Assembly: GCF_002741105.1 (NCBI RefSeq)
Contig: NZ_NIQU01000005.1
Location: 353,604 to 417,603, forward strand
DNA: 64,000 nucleotides
Reading direction: 5' to 3'
Source of the DNA: Pseudomonas sediminis
GTDB lineage: Bacteria; Pseudomonadota; Gammaproteobacteria; Pseudomonadales; Pseudomonadaceae
Made by a program: the position numbers and the translations under genes
Part shown: one piece after another, positions 8,706-17,806 of the stretch
Layout: each line of letters begins with the position of its first letter
How positions within the stretch are numbered: the stretch's first letter is position 1
The notes under the pieces: generated by a model
Database searches by the model: none
What the model saw: the letters and a program-made list of their open reading frames with translations, nothing else
What the model was told of the DNA's origin: nothing

Positions 8706-8730
8706 GGTGCAGTGGCAGTGTGGGTGCACC
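8706..8730. promoter_or_regulatory. Dyad upstream of the eutBC sigma-54 promoter, candidate activator site
   Basis: GGTGCA (8706-8711) and TGCACC (8725-8730) form an inverted repeat about 70 bases upstream of the -24/-12 element, a sensible place for a sigma-54 enhancer-binding protein of the EatR kind. Such a regulator gene is not encoded in this window. Apart from this and the promoter I see nothing else in the 358-base eutB-pyrF gap. Confidence 0.35.
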
Positions 8731-8947
8731 GCTCTGGCGCGCAGTCGCGCGATGCCTGTTACATGATGGCAACCACAATTCGAATGCTGAATTTCCGATG
8801 GCAGGAGGTAGTTGGCAGCTGGATGGCCACTAGACCGGTTTTCATTCGGGCTGCCGCTCTGCATGCGAGAGGGGCTTTAACCGCGACCAGCGCCAGGATG
8901 CTTTGCGCTACAATGCGCGGCGTTTTTATCCTGTTCGAGACTCGCCC

Positions 8948-9649
8948 ATGCCCGCCTGCCAAACCCCGATCATCGTCGCCCTCGACTTTCCCAGCCGTGA
9001 TGCCGCTCTGGCGCTGGCCGACCAGCTCGATCCGGCGCTGTGCCGGGTCAAGGTCGGCAAGGAATTGTTCACTCGCAGTGGTCCGCAAGTGGTTGAGGCG
9101 TTGCGGGCCAAGGGTTTCGAGCTGTTCCTCGATCTGAAATTCCACGATATCCCCAACACCACGGCGATGGCGGTCAAGGCTGCAGCGGAGTTGGGCGTGT
9201 GGATGGTCAATGTGCACTGTTCCGGCGGTCTGCGCATGATGGCGGCCTGCCGTAACGAACTGGACAAGCTCGCTGGCGCCAAGCCGCTGCTGATCGGCGT
9301 GACGGTGCTGACCAGCATGGAGCAGCAGGACCTGGCCGGCATCGGCCTGGATGTGCCGCCGCAGGAGCAGGTACTGCGCCTGGCCGGCCTGGCTGCTGAA
9401 GCCGGGCTCGATGGTCTGGTCTGCTCGGCGCAGGAAGCGCAGGCATTGAAGGTCGCGCAGCCGCGCTTGCAACTGGTGACGCCGGGCATTCGTCCTGCTG
9501 GCAGCAATGCCGATGACCAAAAGCGCATCCTCACCCCACGCCAGGCGCTGGATGCTGGCTCCGATTACCTGGTGATCGGCCGCCCGATCAGCCAGGCTGC
9601 CGATCCGGCGCAGGCGCTGGCGGCTGTGGTTGCCGAACTGCAAGGCTGA
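8948..9649 (+). CDS. pyrF: Orotidine 5'-phosphate decarboxylase
   Basis: A 233-residue TIM-barrel enzyme that converts OMP to UMP, the last step of de novo pyrimidine synthesis. The catalytic motif [10 protein letters not shown] is intact, with D62, K64 and D67. IIVALDFPS at the N-terminus and GIRPAG plus YLVIGRPI near the end bind the phosphate. I start at ATG 8948, which gives the usual family N-terminus; the longer frame adds 15 residues without homology. A possible -10 (TACAAT) lies at 8909-8914. Confidence 0.95.
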   Translation: MPACQTPIIVALDFPSRDAALALADQLDPALCRVKVGKELFTRSGPQVVEALRAKGFELFLDLKFHDIPNTTAMAVKAAAELGVWMVNVHCSGGLRMMAACRNELDKLAGAKPLLIGVTVLTSMEQQDLAGIGLDVPPQEQVLRLAGLAAEAGLDGLVCSAQEAQALKVAQPRLQLVTPGIRPAGSNADDQKRILTPRQALDAGSDYLVIGRPISQAADPAQALAAVVAELQG

Positions 9650-9654
9650 GCCCT

Positions 9655-9722
9655 GTAGCCCGGATGAAGTCCGGGGCGGTCTGGCACGTAGTCCGATCTG
9701 TCCCGGATTTCATCCGGGCTAT
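9655..9722. repeat. REP-like inverted pair (GTAGCCCGGATGAA family)
   Basis: GTAGCCCGGATGAAGTCCGG at 9655-9674 and its imperfect reverse complement CCCGGATTTCATCCGGGCTA at 9702-9721 face each other around a short spacer, immediately after pyrF. Such paired palindromic elements are dispersed in Pseudomonas intergenic regions and can act as transcript ends. Confidence 0.75.
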
Positions 9723-9867
9723 CCGCTGCTCGCGATAACGCGCTGCTGGAGTCGTCATCAGCGCCCTGCATGACCCACCACTCCAGAGTCTGATAGTGCT
9801 GCTCTGCGCGCGGCCGGCTGGCTAGACTCCTCGCCAATTCAACAAGAATCGCTGCGAGGAAGCAGAC

Positions 9868-10629
9868 ATGAGCATGACGTTCTCCGGCCAGGTCGCCCTG
9901 GTCACCGGCGGTGCCGCCGGTATTGGCCGTGCCACCGCCCAGGCTTTCGCTGCCGAAGGGCTCAAGGTGGTGGTTTCCGATGTCGACGTGAGCGGTGGTG
10001 AAGGTACCGTCGAGCTGATTCGTGCGGCCGGTGACGAGGCCTGCTTCGTGCGTTGCGACGTGACCTGCGATGCCGAGGTCAAGGCACTGATGGACGCCAC
10101 CATGGCGCAGTACGGCCGCCTGGACTACGCCTTCAACAACGCCGGCATCGAGATCGAACAGGGCAAACTGGCCGACGGCAACGAAGCCGAGTTCGACGCC
10201 ATCATGGGCGTCAACGTCAAGGGCGTATGGCTGTGCATGAAGCACCAGATCCCCTTGCTGCTGGCCCAGGGCGGCGGCGCCATCGTCAATACCGCTTCGG
10301 TGGCCGGTCTGGGTGCCGCACCGAAGATGAGCATCTATGCCGCCTCCAAGCATGCGGTGATCGGCCTGACCAAATCCGCTGCGATCGAGTACGCCAAGAA
10401 GAAGCTGCGGGTAAACGCGGTATGCCCAGCGGTGATCGACACCGATATGTTCCGCCGCGCCTACGAAGCCGACCCGAAGAAGGCCGAGTTCGCCGCCGCC
10501 ATGCACCCGGTCGGGCGTATCGGCAAGGTCGAGGAGATCGCGGCTGCCGTGCTCTATCTGTGCAGCGACCACGCCGCGTTCACCACTGGCCAGGCGTTGG
10601 CTGTGGATGGTGGCGCCACGGCGATATAA
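9868..10629 (+). CDS. SDR-family oxidoreductase (classical short-chain dehydrogenase)
   Basis: A 253-residue classical SDR. TGGAAGIG lies at residues 13-20, NNAG at 90-93, and the catalytic set S144, Y157, K161 (YAASK) is complete. The acidic D38 after the second strand (VSDVD) points to NAD(H) rather than NADP(H). The ATG at 9868 follows GAGGAAG. The C-terminal TGQALAVDGGAT segment is standard for the family. Nothing in the neighbourhood identifies the substrate; close relatives are often annotated as glucose or 2,5-dichloro-cyclohexadienediol dehydrogenase-like, which should not be taken literally. Confidence 0.88.
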   Translation: MSMTFSGQVALVTGGAAGIGRATAQAFAAEGLKVVVSDVDVSGGEGTVELIRAAGDEACFVRCDVTCDAEVKALMDATMAQYGRLDYAFNNAGIEIEQGKLADGNEAEFDAIMGVNVKGVWLCMKHQIPLLLAQGGGAIVNTASVAGLGAAPKMSIYAASKHAVIGLTKSAAIEYAKKKLRVNAVCPAVIDTDMFRRAYEADPKKAEFAAAMHPVGRIGKVEEIAAAVLYLCSDHAAFTTGQALAVDGGATAI

Positions 10630-10673
10630 AGGCTCTAGCCCGGTCGTCTGCACGTCGGCTAAGGTTGGCTCGC

Positions 10674-10697
10674 AGGGCCACTGCCAGCAGTGGCCCT
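10674..10697. terminator. Hairpin after the SDR gene
   Basis: AGGGCCACTGC (10674-10684) pairs perfectly with GCAGTGGCCCT (10687-10697) across a 2-base loop, between the SDR gene and the BASS transporter gene. There is no T-run after it, so intrinsic termination is uncertain. Confidence 0.4.
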
Positions 10698-10741
10698 GAC
10701 TCAGCACAATCCTGCCAGGTTCAACTGGAGCGATAACAATA

Positions 10742-11638
10742 ATGACCGCCGATCCCTTGCTGACGTTTTTCCTTCCCGCTGCGCTGGGCATCATCATGCT
10801 CGGGCTTGGCCTGTCACTGAGCCTGGCCGACTTCGCCCGCGTGGCCAAATTCCCCAAACCGGTATTGATCGGTCTGGCTTGCCAACTGCTGTTGCTGCCG
10901 CTGGCGTGCTTCTTCCTGGCCAAGGCCTTCGGCCTGGCGCCGGCGCTGGCCGTCGGCTTGATGCTACTGGCGGCCTCGCCGGGCGGCACCACGGCCAACC
11001 TCTACAGCCACCTGGCCCATGGCGACGTGGCATTGAACATCACTCTCACCGCGGTCAATTCGGTGATCGCGATTCTGACCATGCCGCTGATCGTCAACCT
11101 GTCGCTGGCTTACTTCATGTCCGCCGATCAGGCCATCCCGCTGCAGTTCGCCAAGGTGGTGCAGGTGTTCGTCATCGTCCTCGGGCCGGTGGCCATCGGC
11201 ATGTGGCTGCGCAGTCGTTTCCCCGGCTTCGCCGAGCGTATGCAGAAACCGGTGAAGATCGTTTCGGCACTGTTCCTGCTGTTGATCATCCTGCTGGCGG
11301 TGGCCAAGGACTGGCGCACCTTTGTCGATTACGCGCCTGCGGTCGGCGGTGCGGCGCTGGCCTTCAACCTGCTGAGCATGGCGGTGGGGTACTGCGTGCC
11401 GCGCCTGCTCAAGCTCAATCTGCGTCAGGCGATTGCCATCGCCATGGAGATCGGCATCCACAACGGCACCCTGGCCATCACCCTGGCACTCAGCCCGGCG
11501 CTGCTGAACAACCCGACCATGGCGATTCCGGCGGCCATCTACAGCCTGATCATGTTCGTTACCGCAGCGCTGTTCGGGCTGTGGGTCAACCGTATGCACG
11601 GCGCCGAGCTGGCTCACGAAACGGTGGCTGAACAGTAG
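10742..11638 (+). CDS. Bile acid:sodium symporter (BASS) family transporter
   Basis: A 298-residue inner-membrane protein with about nine to ten hydrophobic helices. MLLAASPGGTTANLYSHLA (residues about 77-95) and the later EIGIHNGTLAITLAL are the hallmark discontinuous-helix motifs of the BASS/SBF family, which uses the sodium gradient to move organic anions. Bacterial relatives carry small organic acids such as pantoate or keto acids; the substrate here cannot be inferred. It lies 112 bases after the SDR gene on the same strand, with a hairpin between them. Confidence 0.87.
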   Translation: MTADPLLTFFLPAALGIIMLGLGLSLSLADFARVAKFPKPVLIGLACQLLLLPLACFFLAKAFGLAPALAVGLMLLAASPGGTTANLYSHLAHGDVALNITLTAVNSVIAILTMPLIVNLSLAYFMSADQAIPLQFAKVVQVFVIVLGPVAIGMWLRSRFPGFAERMQKPVKIVSALFLLLIILLAVAKDWRTFVDYAPAVGGAALAFNLLSMAVGYCVPRLLKLNLRQAIAIAMEIGIHNGTLAITLALSPALLNNPTMAIPAAIYSLIMFVTAALFGLWVNRMHGAELAHETVAEQ

Positions 11639-11699
11639 GGTGCGCCATGCGCACCGCTTGAACACGCTGTTATCCAGTGGTGCGCACGGCGCACCCTAC
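11636..11699. repeat. Inverted repeat pair (GGTGCGC family)
   Basis: TAGGGTGCGCCATGCGCACC at 11636-11655 (overlapping the stop codon of the BASS gene) and GGTGCGCACGGCGCACCCTA at 11679-11698 form a large inverted pair. A single partial copy of the other repeat family (GTAGCCCGGATTGCATCGG) follows at 11705-11723. The position between convergent genes fits a bidirectional transcript end. Confidence 0.7.
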
Positions 11700-11725
11700 C
11701 GCTCGTAGCCCGGATTGCATCGGAG

Positions 11726-12916
11726 TTAGCGCTTGCCCCAGTTGAGCACGGCCAGCGTCAGCAGGCCGGCGACGATACCCCAGAACGCTGAACCGACGCC
11801 CGCCAGGGTCATGCCCGAGGCGGTGACCAGAAAGGTGATCAGCGCCGCTTCGCGCTCGTTGGGCTCGCTCATGGCCTGGGTCAGACCGCCGATGATCGAG
11901 GCGAACAGTGCCAGCGCGGCGATGGAGAGGATTAACGCCGCCGGCAGCGCCGCGAACAGCGAGGCCAGGGTGGCGCCGAAGATGCCGGCAATGGCATAGA
12001 ACACCCCACACCAGACCGCTGCGGTGTAGCGCTTGCGCGGATCTTCATGGGCTTCCGGTCCGGCGCAGATGGCGGCACTGATGGCGGCCATATGAATGCC
12101 ATGGCTGCCGAATGGGGCCATCAGGATCGACACCAGGCCAGTGCTGGTCAGCAGTGGTGAGGCTGGCACGTCATAGCCATTGGCGCGCAGCACGGCCATG
12201 CCCGGCAGGTTCTGCGAGGCCATGGCGACGATGAACAGCGGAATGCCGATGCTGATGGCTGCGGCCAGCGAGAAACTCGGCGTGGTCCATTCCGGCGTGG
12301 CCAGCTGCAACTGGAAGTTCGTGAAGTCCAGCAGGCCGAAGACTGCTGCCAGCACGCTGCCGACGATCAGCGCGGAGAGCACCGAGTAACGCGGCCACAG
12401 GCGCTTGCCCAGCAGATAGGCGAGCAGCATGGCCACCACCAGGATGGGCTGCTGCTCGGCGGCCACGCAGATTTCCAGGCCGATCTTGAACAGCACACCG
12501 GCCAGCAGGGCGGCGGCGATGGAGCCGGGGATGCGGCGCATCAGGCGGTCGAAGGTGCCGGTCAGGCCGATCAGCACGATCAGCCCCGAGGCCAGGATGT
12601 AGGCGCCAATGGCCTCACCGTAGGACACCTGCGGCAGGCTGGTGATCAGCAGCGCAGCGCCGGGAGTGGACCAGGCGATCATCACCGGCGCGCGATAACG
12701 CAGCGAGAGCACGATGCAGCACAACGCCATGCCGATGGACAGCGCCCAGATCCACGAGGAAATCTGCCCGGCGGTTAGGCCGGCAGCCTGGCCGGCCTGG
12801 AACATCAGCACCAGGGAGCTGGTGTAGCCGGTAAGCATGGCGATGAAGCCAGCGACCACGGCCGAGGTGGAGGTGTCCGCCAGGGGGCGCAGGCGAGTAG
12901 GGGCGGCGTCTTGCAT
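11726..12916 (-). CDS. BenE-family benzoate/H+ symporter-like transporter
   Basis: A 396-residue polytopic membrane protein of the BenE family. Recognisable stretches are LTGYTSSLVLMFQA, WSTPGAALLITSLP, FIVAMASQNLPGMAVLRANGY and FGSHGIHMAAISAAICAGPEAHEDP. BenE proteins import benzoate with protons, but no benzoate catabolic genes are near, so the substrate may differ. The ATG at 12916 overlaps the stop of the upstream LysE gene (TGATG), so the two are coupled; the longer frame runs inside that gene. Confidence 0.88.
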   Translation of the reverse strand: MQDAAPTRLRPLADTSTSAVVAGFIAMLTGYTSSLVLMFQAGQAAGLTAGQISSWIWALSIGMALCCIVLSLRYRAPVMIAWSTPGAALLITSLPQVSYGEAIGAYILASGLIVLIGLTGTFDRLMRRIPGSIAAALLAGVLFKIGLEICVAAEQQPILVVAMLLAYLLGKRLWPRYSVLSALIVGSVLAAVFGLLDFTNFQLQLATPEWTTPSFSLAAAISIGIPLFIVAMASQNLPGMAVLRANGYDVPASPLLTSTGLVSILMAPFGSHGIHMAAISAAICAGPEAHEDPRKRYTAAVWCGVFYAIAGIFGATLASLFAALPAALILSIAALALFASIIGGLTQAMSEPNEREAALITFLVTASGMTLAGVGSAFWGIVAGLLTLAVLNWGKR

Positions 12917-13527
12917 CAGAACATTCCAGTGTCGACGATGATGGGATACAGCGAGGCGACCAACAGCAGCGCCATGCCGATATTGAAGGCGCGCAACGCA
13001 CGCGGGTTGTCCAGCCACTTGCGCAGCATGCTGCCGGCGACGGTCCACAAACCTACGCTTGGGCAGTTGACCAAGGCAAACAGGGCCGCGATCAGCAGCA
13101 CGTTGCTGAAGAAACCATCCTGCGGCGTGTAGGTGGTGATGGCGCCAATGGCCATGATCCACGCCTTGGGATTGACCCACTGAAAGGCCGCCGCCTGCAG
13201 GAAGGTGAACGGCTTCGCTTCAGGGTTCTCGCGGCTCTGCGGTGCGCCGGACTGGGCGATCTTCCAGGCCAAGTAGAGCAGATACGCGGCGCCGAGATAG
13301 CGCAGTACGTCATGCAGTACCGGCAGGCGTTGGAACACCTGGCCGAGCCCCAGGCCCACGGCAGCCACCAGCAGCATGAAGCCCAGGCTGATGCCGAGCA
13401 TGTGCGGAATGCTGCGGCGCACGCCGAAGTTCACCCCGGAGGCGAGCAGCATCATGTTGTTGGGCCCTGGCGTTACCGAGGTGACGAAGGCGAATGCGAT
13501 GAAGGCGAGCAGCAGTTCGGTGGACAT
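12916..13527 (-). CDS. LysE/RhtB-family amino acid exporter
   Basis: A 203-residue membrane protein with about six helices. The motif SVTPGPNNMMLLASGVNFG (residues about 17-35) is the signature of the LysE/RhtB superfamily of exporters for amino acids and related metabolites. NPKAWIMAIGAI in the second half is also typical. I start at the ATG at 13527, preceded by GGAG; the longer frame to 13590 starts in a region without ribosome site. It is translationally coupled to the downstream BenE-type gene, an unusual exporter-importer pairing. Confidence 0.88.
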   Translation of the reverse strand: MSTELLLAFIAFAFVTSVTPGPNNMMLLASGVNFGVRRSIPHMLGISLGFMLLVAAVGLGLGQVFQRLPVLHDVLRYLGAAYLLYLAWKIAQSGAPQSRENPEAKPFTFLQAAAFQWVNPKAWIMAIGAITTYTPQDGFFSNVLLIAALFALVNCPSVGLWTVAGSMLRKWLDNPRALRAFNIGMALLLVASLYPIIVDTGMF

Positions 13528-13667
13528 GGTCGTTCTCCGGTGACTGGCAAAGCCTATTGCGCGGCTGTCACGCCGTCGCGGTACAGCCACTGGTGGGTTG
13601 AACCGTACAGTCTGGTCAAGCGCATCGTGGATGGTTAGCCTTGATCTTTTGCAGACAAGGAAGCCTC

Positions 13668-14315
13668 ATGCAGCCGGACAACCCCTACAGTGCCCCGCAG
13701 GTCGAACTGATCGATGACCAGCCGGTGCGGCAGCTCCCGGGCTGGAGTGTGCGTCAGTTACAGGTGCTTGGCTGGTTGGCGCTGATGTCTGCGCTGGGCA
13801 GTGCGCTGATGCTGTGCGTTATTTTCGCTAGCAGTTGGCTGGGCCAGGCAGAGCTGGAGCAGGTCGAGCGCTATACCCGCTGGCTGGGACTGTTGCTGAT
13901 GTTGTTGGGCAACTACTTGTTGATCCGCCTCAAGAGCTTCATCGAGCAGCGTTTTGCTGCGCCGGGGCTGAGCTGGCCGGTCTGGATCATCGTTGCGCTG
14001 GCCCTGGTCAGTGGGGTGATGGACTTCATGGTTGGGGATCAACTGTTCAAGGCACTTAGCGTGCTGACCATCGCCTACCTGGGCCTGATGGTACTCATGG
14101 GGCTCGGCATTACCTGGTTCGGTATTCTCCTGCTCAAGGTGAGGCTGGCGTACGCCTCTCTGCGGGTCATGGCCTGGCTGTCCATCGCCAGCGGTGTGAT
14201 GTTCGCCAGTGTGCTGTTTTTGCCGCTGGCTATAGTGCCGGCACTGGCGGTTTGCGTGGCGCAGGGGCTGGTGTTCTTCAGAGGGGCTGCCGAATTGCAG
14301 GGGGCTGCGAGTTAG
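13668..14315 (+). CDS. Hypothetical multi-pass membrane protein
   Basis: A 215-residue protein with a short polar N-terminus (MQPDNPYSAPQVELID, a type of start common in pseudomonad inner-membrane proteins) and then about five to six hydrophobic helices. I start at the ATG at 13668, after ACAAGGA; a longer frame begins 9 codons earlier. I recognise no functional motif. It stands alone between two gene groups on the other strand, followed by a strong terminator. Confidence 0.7.
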   Translation: MQPDNPYSAPQVELIDDQPVRQLPGWSVRQLQVLGWLALMSALGSALMLCVIFASSWLGQAELEQVERYTRWLGLLLMLLGNYLLIRLKSFIEQRFAAPGLSWPVWIIVALALVSGVMDFMVGDQLFKALSVLTIAYLGLMVLMGLGITWFGILLLKVRLAYASLRVMAWLSIASGVMFASVLFLPLAIVPALAVCVAQGLVFFRGAAELQGAAS

Positions 14316-14333
14316 CAAGGCCCAAAACGACAG

Positions 14334-14362
14334 GAGCCGCCCATCGGGCGGCTCTTGTTTTT
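14334..14362. terminator. Rho-independent terminator, probably bidirectional
   Basis: GAGCCGCCC (14334-14342) pairs perfectly with GGGCGGCTC (14346-14354) around ATC, followed by TTGTTTTT on the plus strand; A-rich bases precede it, which read as T-rich on the minus strand. It separates the convergent membrane-protein and TonB-receptor genes. Confidence 0.85.
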
Positions 14363-14369
14363 CAGCCGA

Positions 14370-16778
14370 TCACCACTTGTAGTCGAGGCTGGCCGTGACC
14401 CGGCGTGGGTCGCCGGCATAGCAGTAGAAGCCATCGCAGGTGGCCAGGTATTCCTTGTCGAACAGGTTGTTGGCGTTGAGCGACACGCTGGCGCCACGCA
14501 GGCTGGCGTCGATCTGGCCAAGGTCGTAGCGCACCGCCGCGTCGTAGACGGTATAGGCGCTGCTGTGTCCGTCGGAAGGATCACGGACGAAGCCCATGCT
14601 ACCGACAGAGATGTTGTCGGTGGAACCGACGAAGCGGGCGCCAAAGCCGACGCCGAAGCCCGCCAGCACACCCTGACTCCAATCGTAGTCGGCCCAGATC
14701 GAGGCCTGATGCTCGGGGATCAGTGGCAGTGCGCGGTTCTTGTCGCGTGGATCACCGACCTTGGTCATCTTGCTGTTGGTGTAGCTGTAGGAGGCGGTCA
14801 GGCTGAGGTTCTCGGTGATATTACCGGTGGCTTCCAGCTCCAGGCCGCGTACTTCCACCTCGCTGACCGGCTCGGTGGCGCCGGCGATGTTGGTGGTCAC
14901 GATGTTCTGCCGCGTGAGGTCATAGACCGCGGCGGTGAACAGCATGTCGCTACCCGGCGGTTGATACTTGATGCCCAGTTCGTACTGCTTGCCGGTGCTG
15001 GGTTTGAACGCCGCGCCGCCGTTGCCGCCCGCTTCGGCCTGGAAGGATTCGGCGTAGGACACATAGGGCGTGAAGCCGGAGTCGAACACATAGCTCAGCG
15101 CCGCATTGCCGCTGAATTGGCTGTCGCGACGGCTGTCCTTGGCATCGTTGGCGTTGTGGAACACCGAATCGGTGTCCAGACGGTCCCATCGGCCACCGAG
15201 GGTCACGCGCCAGTTGTCCAGCGACATTTGGTCCTGAAGGTAAAGGCCTGTGTTACGACGCTTCTGGTTGTAGTCCTGGTAAGCCGTGTAGCTGACGCCG
15301 CTGAAGTCCTGGCCGTAGATCGGGCGAATGATGTTGCTGCTGGGAGCAGAGCCGTACAACCAGCGGTAATCGGTATCCACGCGCAGGTAGTCGAGGCCCA
15401 GCAGCAGGGTGTGGCCGATGGCGCCAGTGTTGAAGTCCGCCTGGAAATTGTTGTCCACGGCGAAATGGCTGATGTTTTCGTCGTAGACGTTGGCGCCGCG
15501 TGCGACCGTACCGTCGTCAGCCACGGCGGTTGCCCAGCCCCCGGCCGTGATGATCTGGTTATCCAGTTCGAGCTTGCTGTAGCGCAGGTTCTGGTTGAAC
15601 TGCCAGGTGTCGTTGATGCGGTGCTCGAAGGCGTAGCCCAGTGCGTAGAAGGTCTTGTCGTAGAACTCCCAGTCCGGGTCGCCGAGGTTCTTGTGGTAGT
15701 CGACCTTGCCGGCCGGGGTGCTCAGCTTGGTACCTTGCAGCGGCAGGAACTGGCTGGTGCCGCCGGTATCGTCACGGTTGAACTGACCGAGGAAGGTGAG
15801 CTTGGTGGTGTCAGCGATATTCCAGGTCAGGCTGGGCGCGAGGTTGAAGCGCTGGTCGTCGATATGCTCGACGGTGGTGCCGCTGTCCCGACCAGTACCG
15901 CTGAAGCGATAGAGGAAGCGGCCGTCGTCATCGATCTTGCCGGTGCTGTCGAAGCTGATCTGCTTGTGGTTGTAGTTGCCGACCTGAACCTGCACTTCAT
16001 GGCTGCTTTCAGCCTGTGGGCGGCGGCTGACGGCGTCCACCAGACCGCCTGGTGGGGTCTGGCCATACACCGCCGAGGCCGGGCCGCGCAGCACGGCGAC
16101 GCGCTCCAGATTCCAGGTTTCCAGCTTGGCCATGGTGTAGCTGCCCTTGGGCAGCGGCAGGCCGTCGAGCATCTGGATCGGTTCGAAGCCGCGGATCTTC
16201 ATCCAGTCGGCGCGGCTGTCGCTGCCGTAGCTGCTGGCGATGACGCCCGGCATGTAGCGCACGGCATCATCGAGGTTCTGCACCTTGCGGTCCTGCATCT
16301 GCTCGCGGGTGGCGACGGAGATCGAGCGTGGGGTTTCCAGCAGCGGCGTGTCGGTCTTGGTGCCGGTCGCGGTGCGGTTGGCCAGGTAACCACGGGTTGG
16401 GCCCCAGGCGGTCTCGGCGGCCTGTTCGCTGGCGGTCACGGTGACGTCCGGCAGTGCCATTGCCGCTTCTGCGGCGGGGGCCAGGCTGTAGGCGCCGCCA
16501 TTGCCGCTTTGCAACTGCAGGCCGGTGCCACGCAGCGCCTGATTGAGGGCTTCGATGGCTTCGTAGTCGCCGTTGACCGGTGCCGAGCTTTTGCCCGCGG
16601 TCAGGGCCGGGTCGATGCTCAGGGTCACGCCGGCCTGGCTGGCGATCTGGTTGAGTGTGGTCGCCAGAGGGCCGGCGGGCAGTTGGTAAACCTCAGCGTG
16701 GGCCAGCCCGGCATGCCCGGCGAAGGCGATGGTCAGGGCCAGCAGCGTGTGGCGGAACGGGGCAGGGCGGAAGGACAT
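14370..16778 (-). CDS. TonB-dependent siderophore receptor with N-terminal signalling domain
   Basis: An 802-residue outer-membrane receptor. A signal peptide covers about residues 1-28 (AHA/EVY); residues about 30-100 form the secretin/TonB short N-terminal (STN) domain found in transducing receptors such as FecA. The plug domain follows (ETPRSISVATREQMQDR, MPGVIAS, WMKIRGFEPIQMLDGLPLP, GPASAVYGQTPPGG), then the 22-strand barrel ending in an aromatic residue (DYKW). CDGFYCYAGDPRR near the end resembles hydroxamate-siderophore receptors, but the ligand cannot be fixed. It follows the FecR gene and would be induced through the ECF sigma factor when siderophore is bound. Confidence 0.9.
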   Translation of the reverse strand: MSFRPAPFRHTLLALTIAFAGHAGLAHAEVYQLPAGPLATTLNQIASQAGVTLSIDPALTAGKSSAPVNGDYEAIEALNQALRGTGLQLQSGNGGAYSLAPAAEAAMALPDVTVTASEQAAETAWGPTRGYLANRTATGTKTDTPLLETPRSISVATREQMQDRKVQNLDDAVRYMPGVIASSYGSDSRADWMKIRGFEPIQMLDGLPLPKGSYTMAKLETWNLERVAVLRGPASAVYGQTPPGGLVDAVSRRPQAESSHEVQVQVGNYNHKQISFDSTGKIDDDGRFLYRFSGTGRDSGTTVEHIDDQRFNLAPSLTWNIADTTKLTFLGQFNRDDTGGTSQFLPLQGTKLSTPAGKVDYHKNLGDPDWEFYDKTFYALGYAFEHRINDTWQFNQNLRYSKLELDNQIITAGGWATAVADDGTVARGANVYDENISHFAVDNNFQADFNTGAIGHTLLLGLDYLRVDTDYRWLYGSAPSSNIIRPIYGQDFSGVSYTAYQDYNQKRRNTGLYLQDQMSLDNWRVTLGGRWDRLDTDSVFHNANDAKDSRRDSQFSGNAALSYVFDSGFTPYVSYAESFQAEAGGNGGAAFKPSTGKQYELGIKYQPPGSDMLFTAAVYDLTRQNIVTTNIAGATEPVSEVEVRGLELEATGNITENLSLTASYSYTNSKMTKVGDPRDKNRALPLIPEHQASIWADYDWSQGVLAGFGVGFGARFVGSTDNISVGSMGFVRDPSDGHSSAYTVYDAAVRYDLGQIDASLRGASVSLNANNLFDKEYLATCDGFYCYAGDPRRVTASLDYKW

Positions 16779-16858
16779 TGCGAACGTCTCCTAAGAGTTA
16801 ATGTATCTCAATGCCCTTTTGCCGAAGCAGGAAGGAAAAGTGACAGGGGCTGGGAAAA

Positions 16859-17806
16859 TTATTTTTCCGCCGGTACCACGCGGGTCCACCAGGGGCTCAG
16901 TTGCTCGGTGCGCACCGGCAAGCTCAGTGCGACAGCGGCCAGTGCCTTGTCGCTGTCGTGCAATGGGAAGCTGCCGCTGATGCGCAGATCGGCCAGGCTC
17001 GGATCGAGGCTCAGGTAACCGCTGCGGTATTCGCCGAGCTGATCGATCAGGCGCTGCAGGGGCAGGTTGTCCGCCACCAGCATGCCGCGGCTCCAGGCGT
17101 CGGCGCCGATGGGGGCAGGGTGGCTTGCGCTGAGGTGCTGGCTGTCCATGCGCACCTGTTCGCCGCTGTGGATGATGCGTTCCTGTGAACCGGCCAGCGG
17201 CCTGGCGGCGACTGCCGACTGCAACACGATCAGCTCGGTCGCGGCGCCTTCACGCCGTACCAGAAAGCGCGTACCCAGCGCACGCAAGCGTCCCTGCTCT
17301 GTCTCGACGATGAAGGGGCGGGTATCGCCCTTGGCGGTCTGAATCAGAATTTCGCCGCTGTGCAGGTGCAGGCGCCGTTCGTTTTCGTCGAATTCGATAT
17401 CCAGCGCACTACGGCTGTTGAGGCGTACCTGGCTGCGGTCGGCGAGCAGCAGGTCGCGCTGTTCTCCACTGGCGGTATGGTAGCCGGCGAGGTAATCGCC
17501 AAGCGGGCGCTGCTGAGCCAGCAATACCAGCGTTATGCCCGTGGCCAGCAGCAGACCCAGGGCGCTACTGCCGAGGCGCCGACGGCTGGCGCTACTTTGC
17601 AACAAGGCGCGCCGTGCCATTGGTGTGTTGGCAGATGCGAGCTGCTGGTCGATACCGCCCAGGCGTTGCCAGACCAGACCATGCTCCGGGTGAGCGGCCA
17701 GCCAGTCGGCGAAGTCATGACGTTGCTGCTCGCTGGCTTCGCCCGAGTCCAGGCACAGCTGCCAGGCGATGGCCTCATCGAGCACACGAGCCGAGACCTG
17801 GCTCAT
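16859..17806 (-). CDS. FecR-family anti-sigma factor / signal transducer
   Basis: A 315-residue inner-membrane protein. The cytosolic N-terminal sigma-binding region (about 1-70) contains FADWLAAHPEHGLVWQRL, typical of FecR/FpvR proteins. A single membrane helix lies at about 80-98 and a periplasmic FecR domain at about 110-315 (LNSRSALDIEFDENERRLHLHSG in part). I use the ATG at 17806, whose ATGA overlaps the stop of the sigma gene, indicating coupled translation. It relays receptor occupancy from the outer membrane to the sigma factor. Confidence 0.9.
   Translation of the reverse strand: MSQVSARVLDEAIAWQLCLDSGEASEQQRHDFADWLAAHPEHGLVWQRLGGIDQQLASANTPMARRALLQSSASRRRLGSSALGLLLATGITLVLLAQQRPLGDYLAGYHTASGEQRDLLLADRSQVRLNSRSALDIEFDENERRLHLHSGEILIQTAKGDTRPFIVETEQGRLRALGTRFLVRREGAATELIVLQSAVAARPLAGSQERIIHSGEQVRMDSQHLSASHPAPIGADAWSRGMLVADNLPLQRLIDQLGEYRSGYLSLDPSLADLRISGSFPLHDSDKALAAVALSLPVRTEQLSPWWTRVVPAEK

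Noticed and set aside
14355..17018. Open frame of 887 codons on the plus strand opposite the TonB receptor gene
   Set aside because: It is the antisense of a clearly coding receptor and FecR end, has a composition typical of shadow frames in GC-rich DNA (many Gly, Val, Ala, His) and no recognisable domain.
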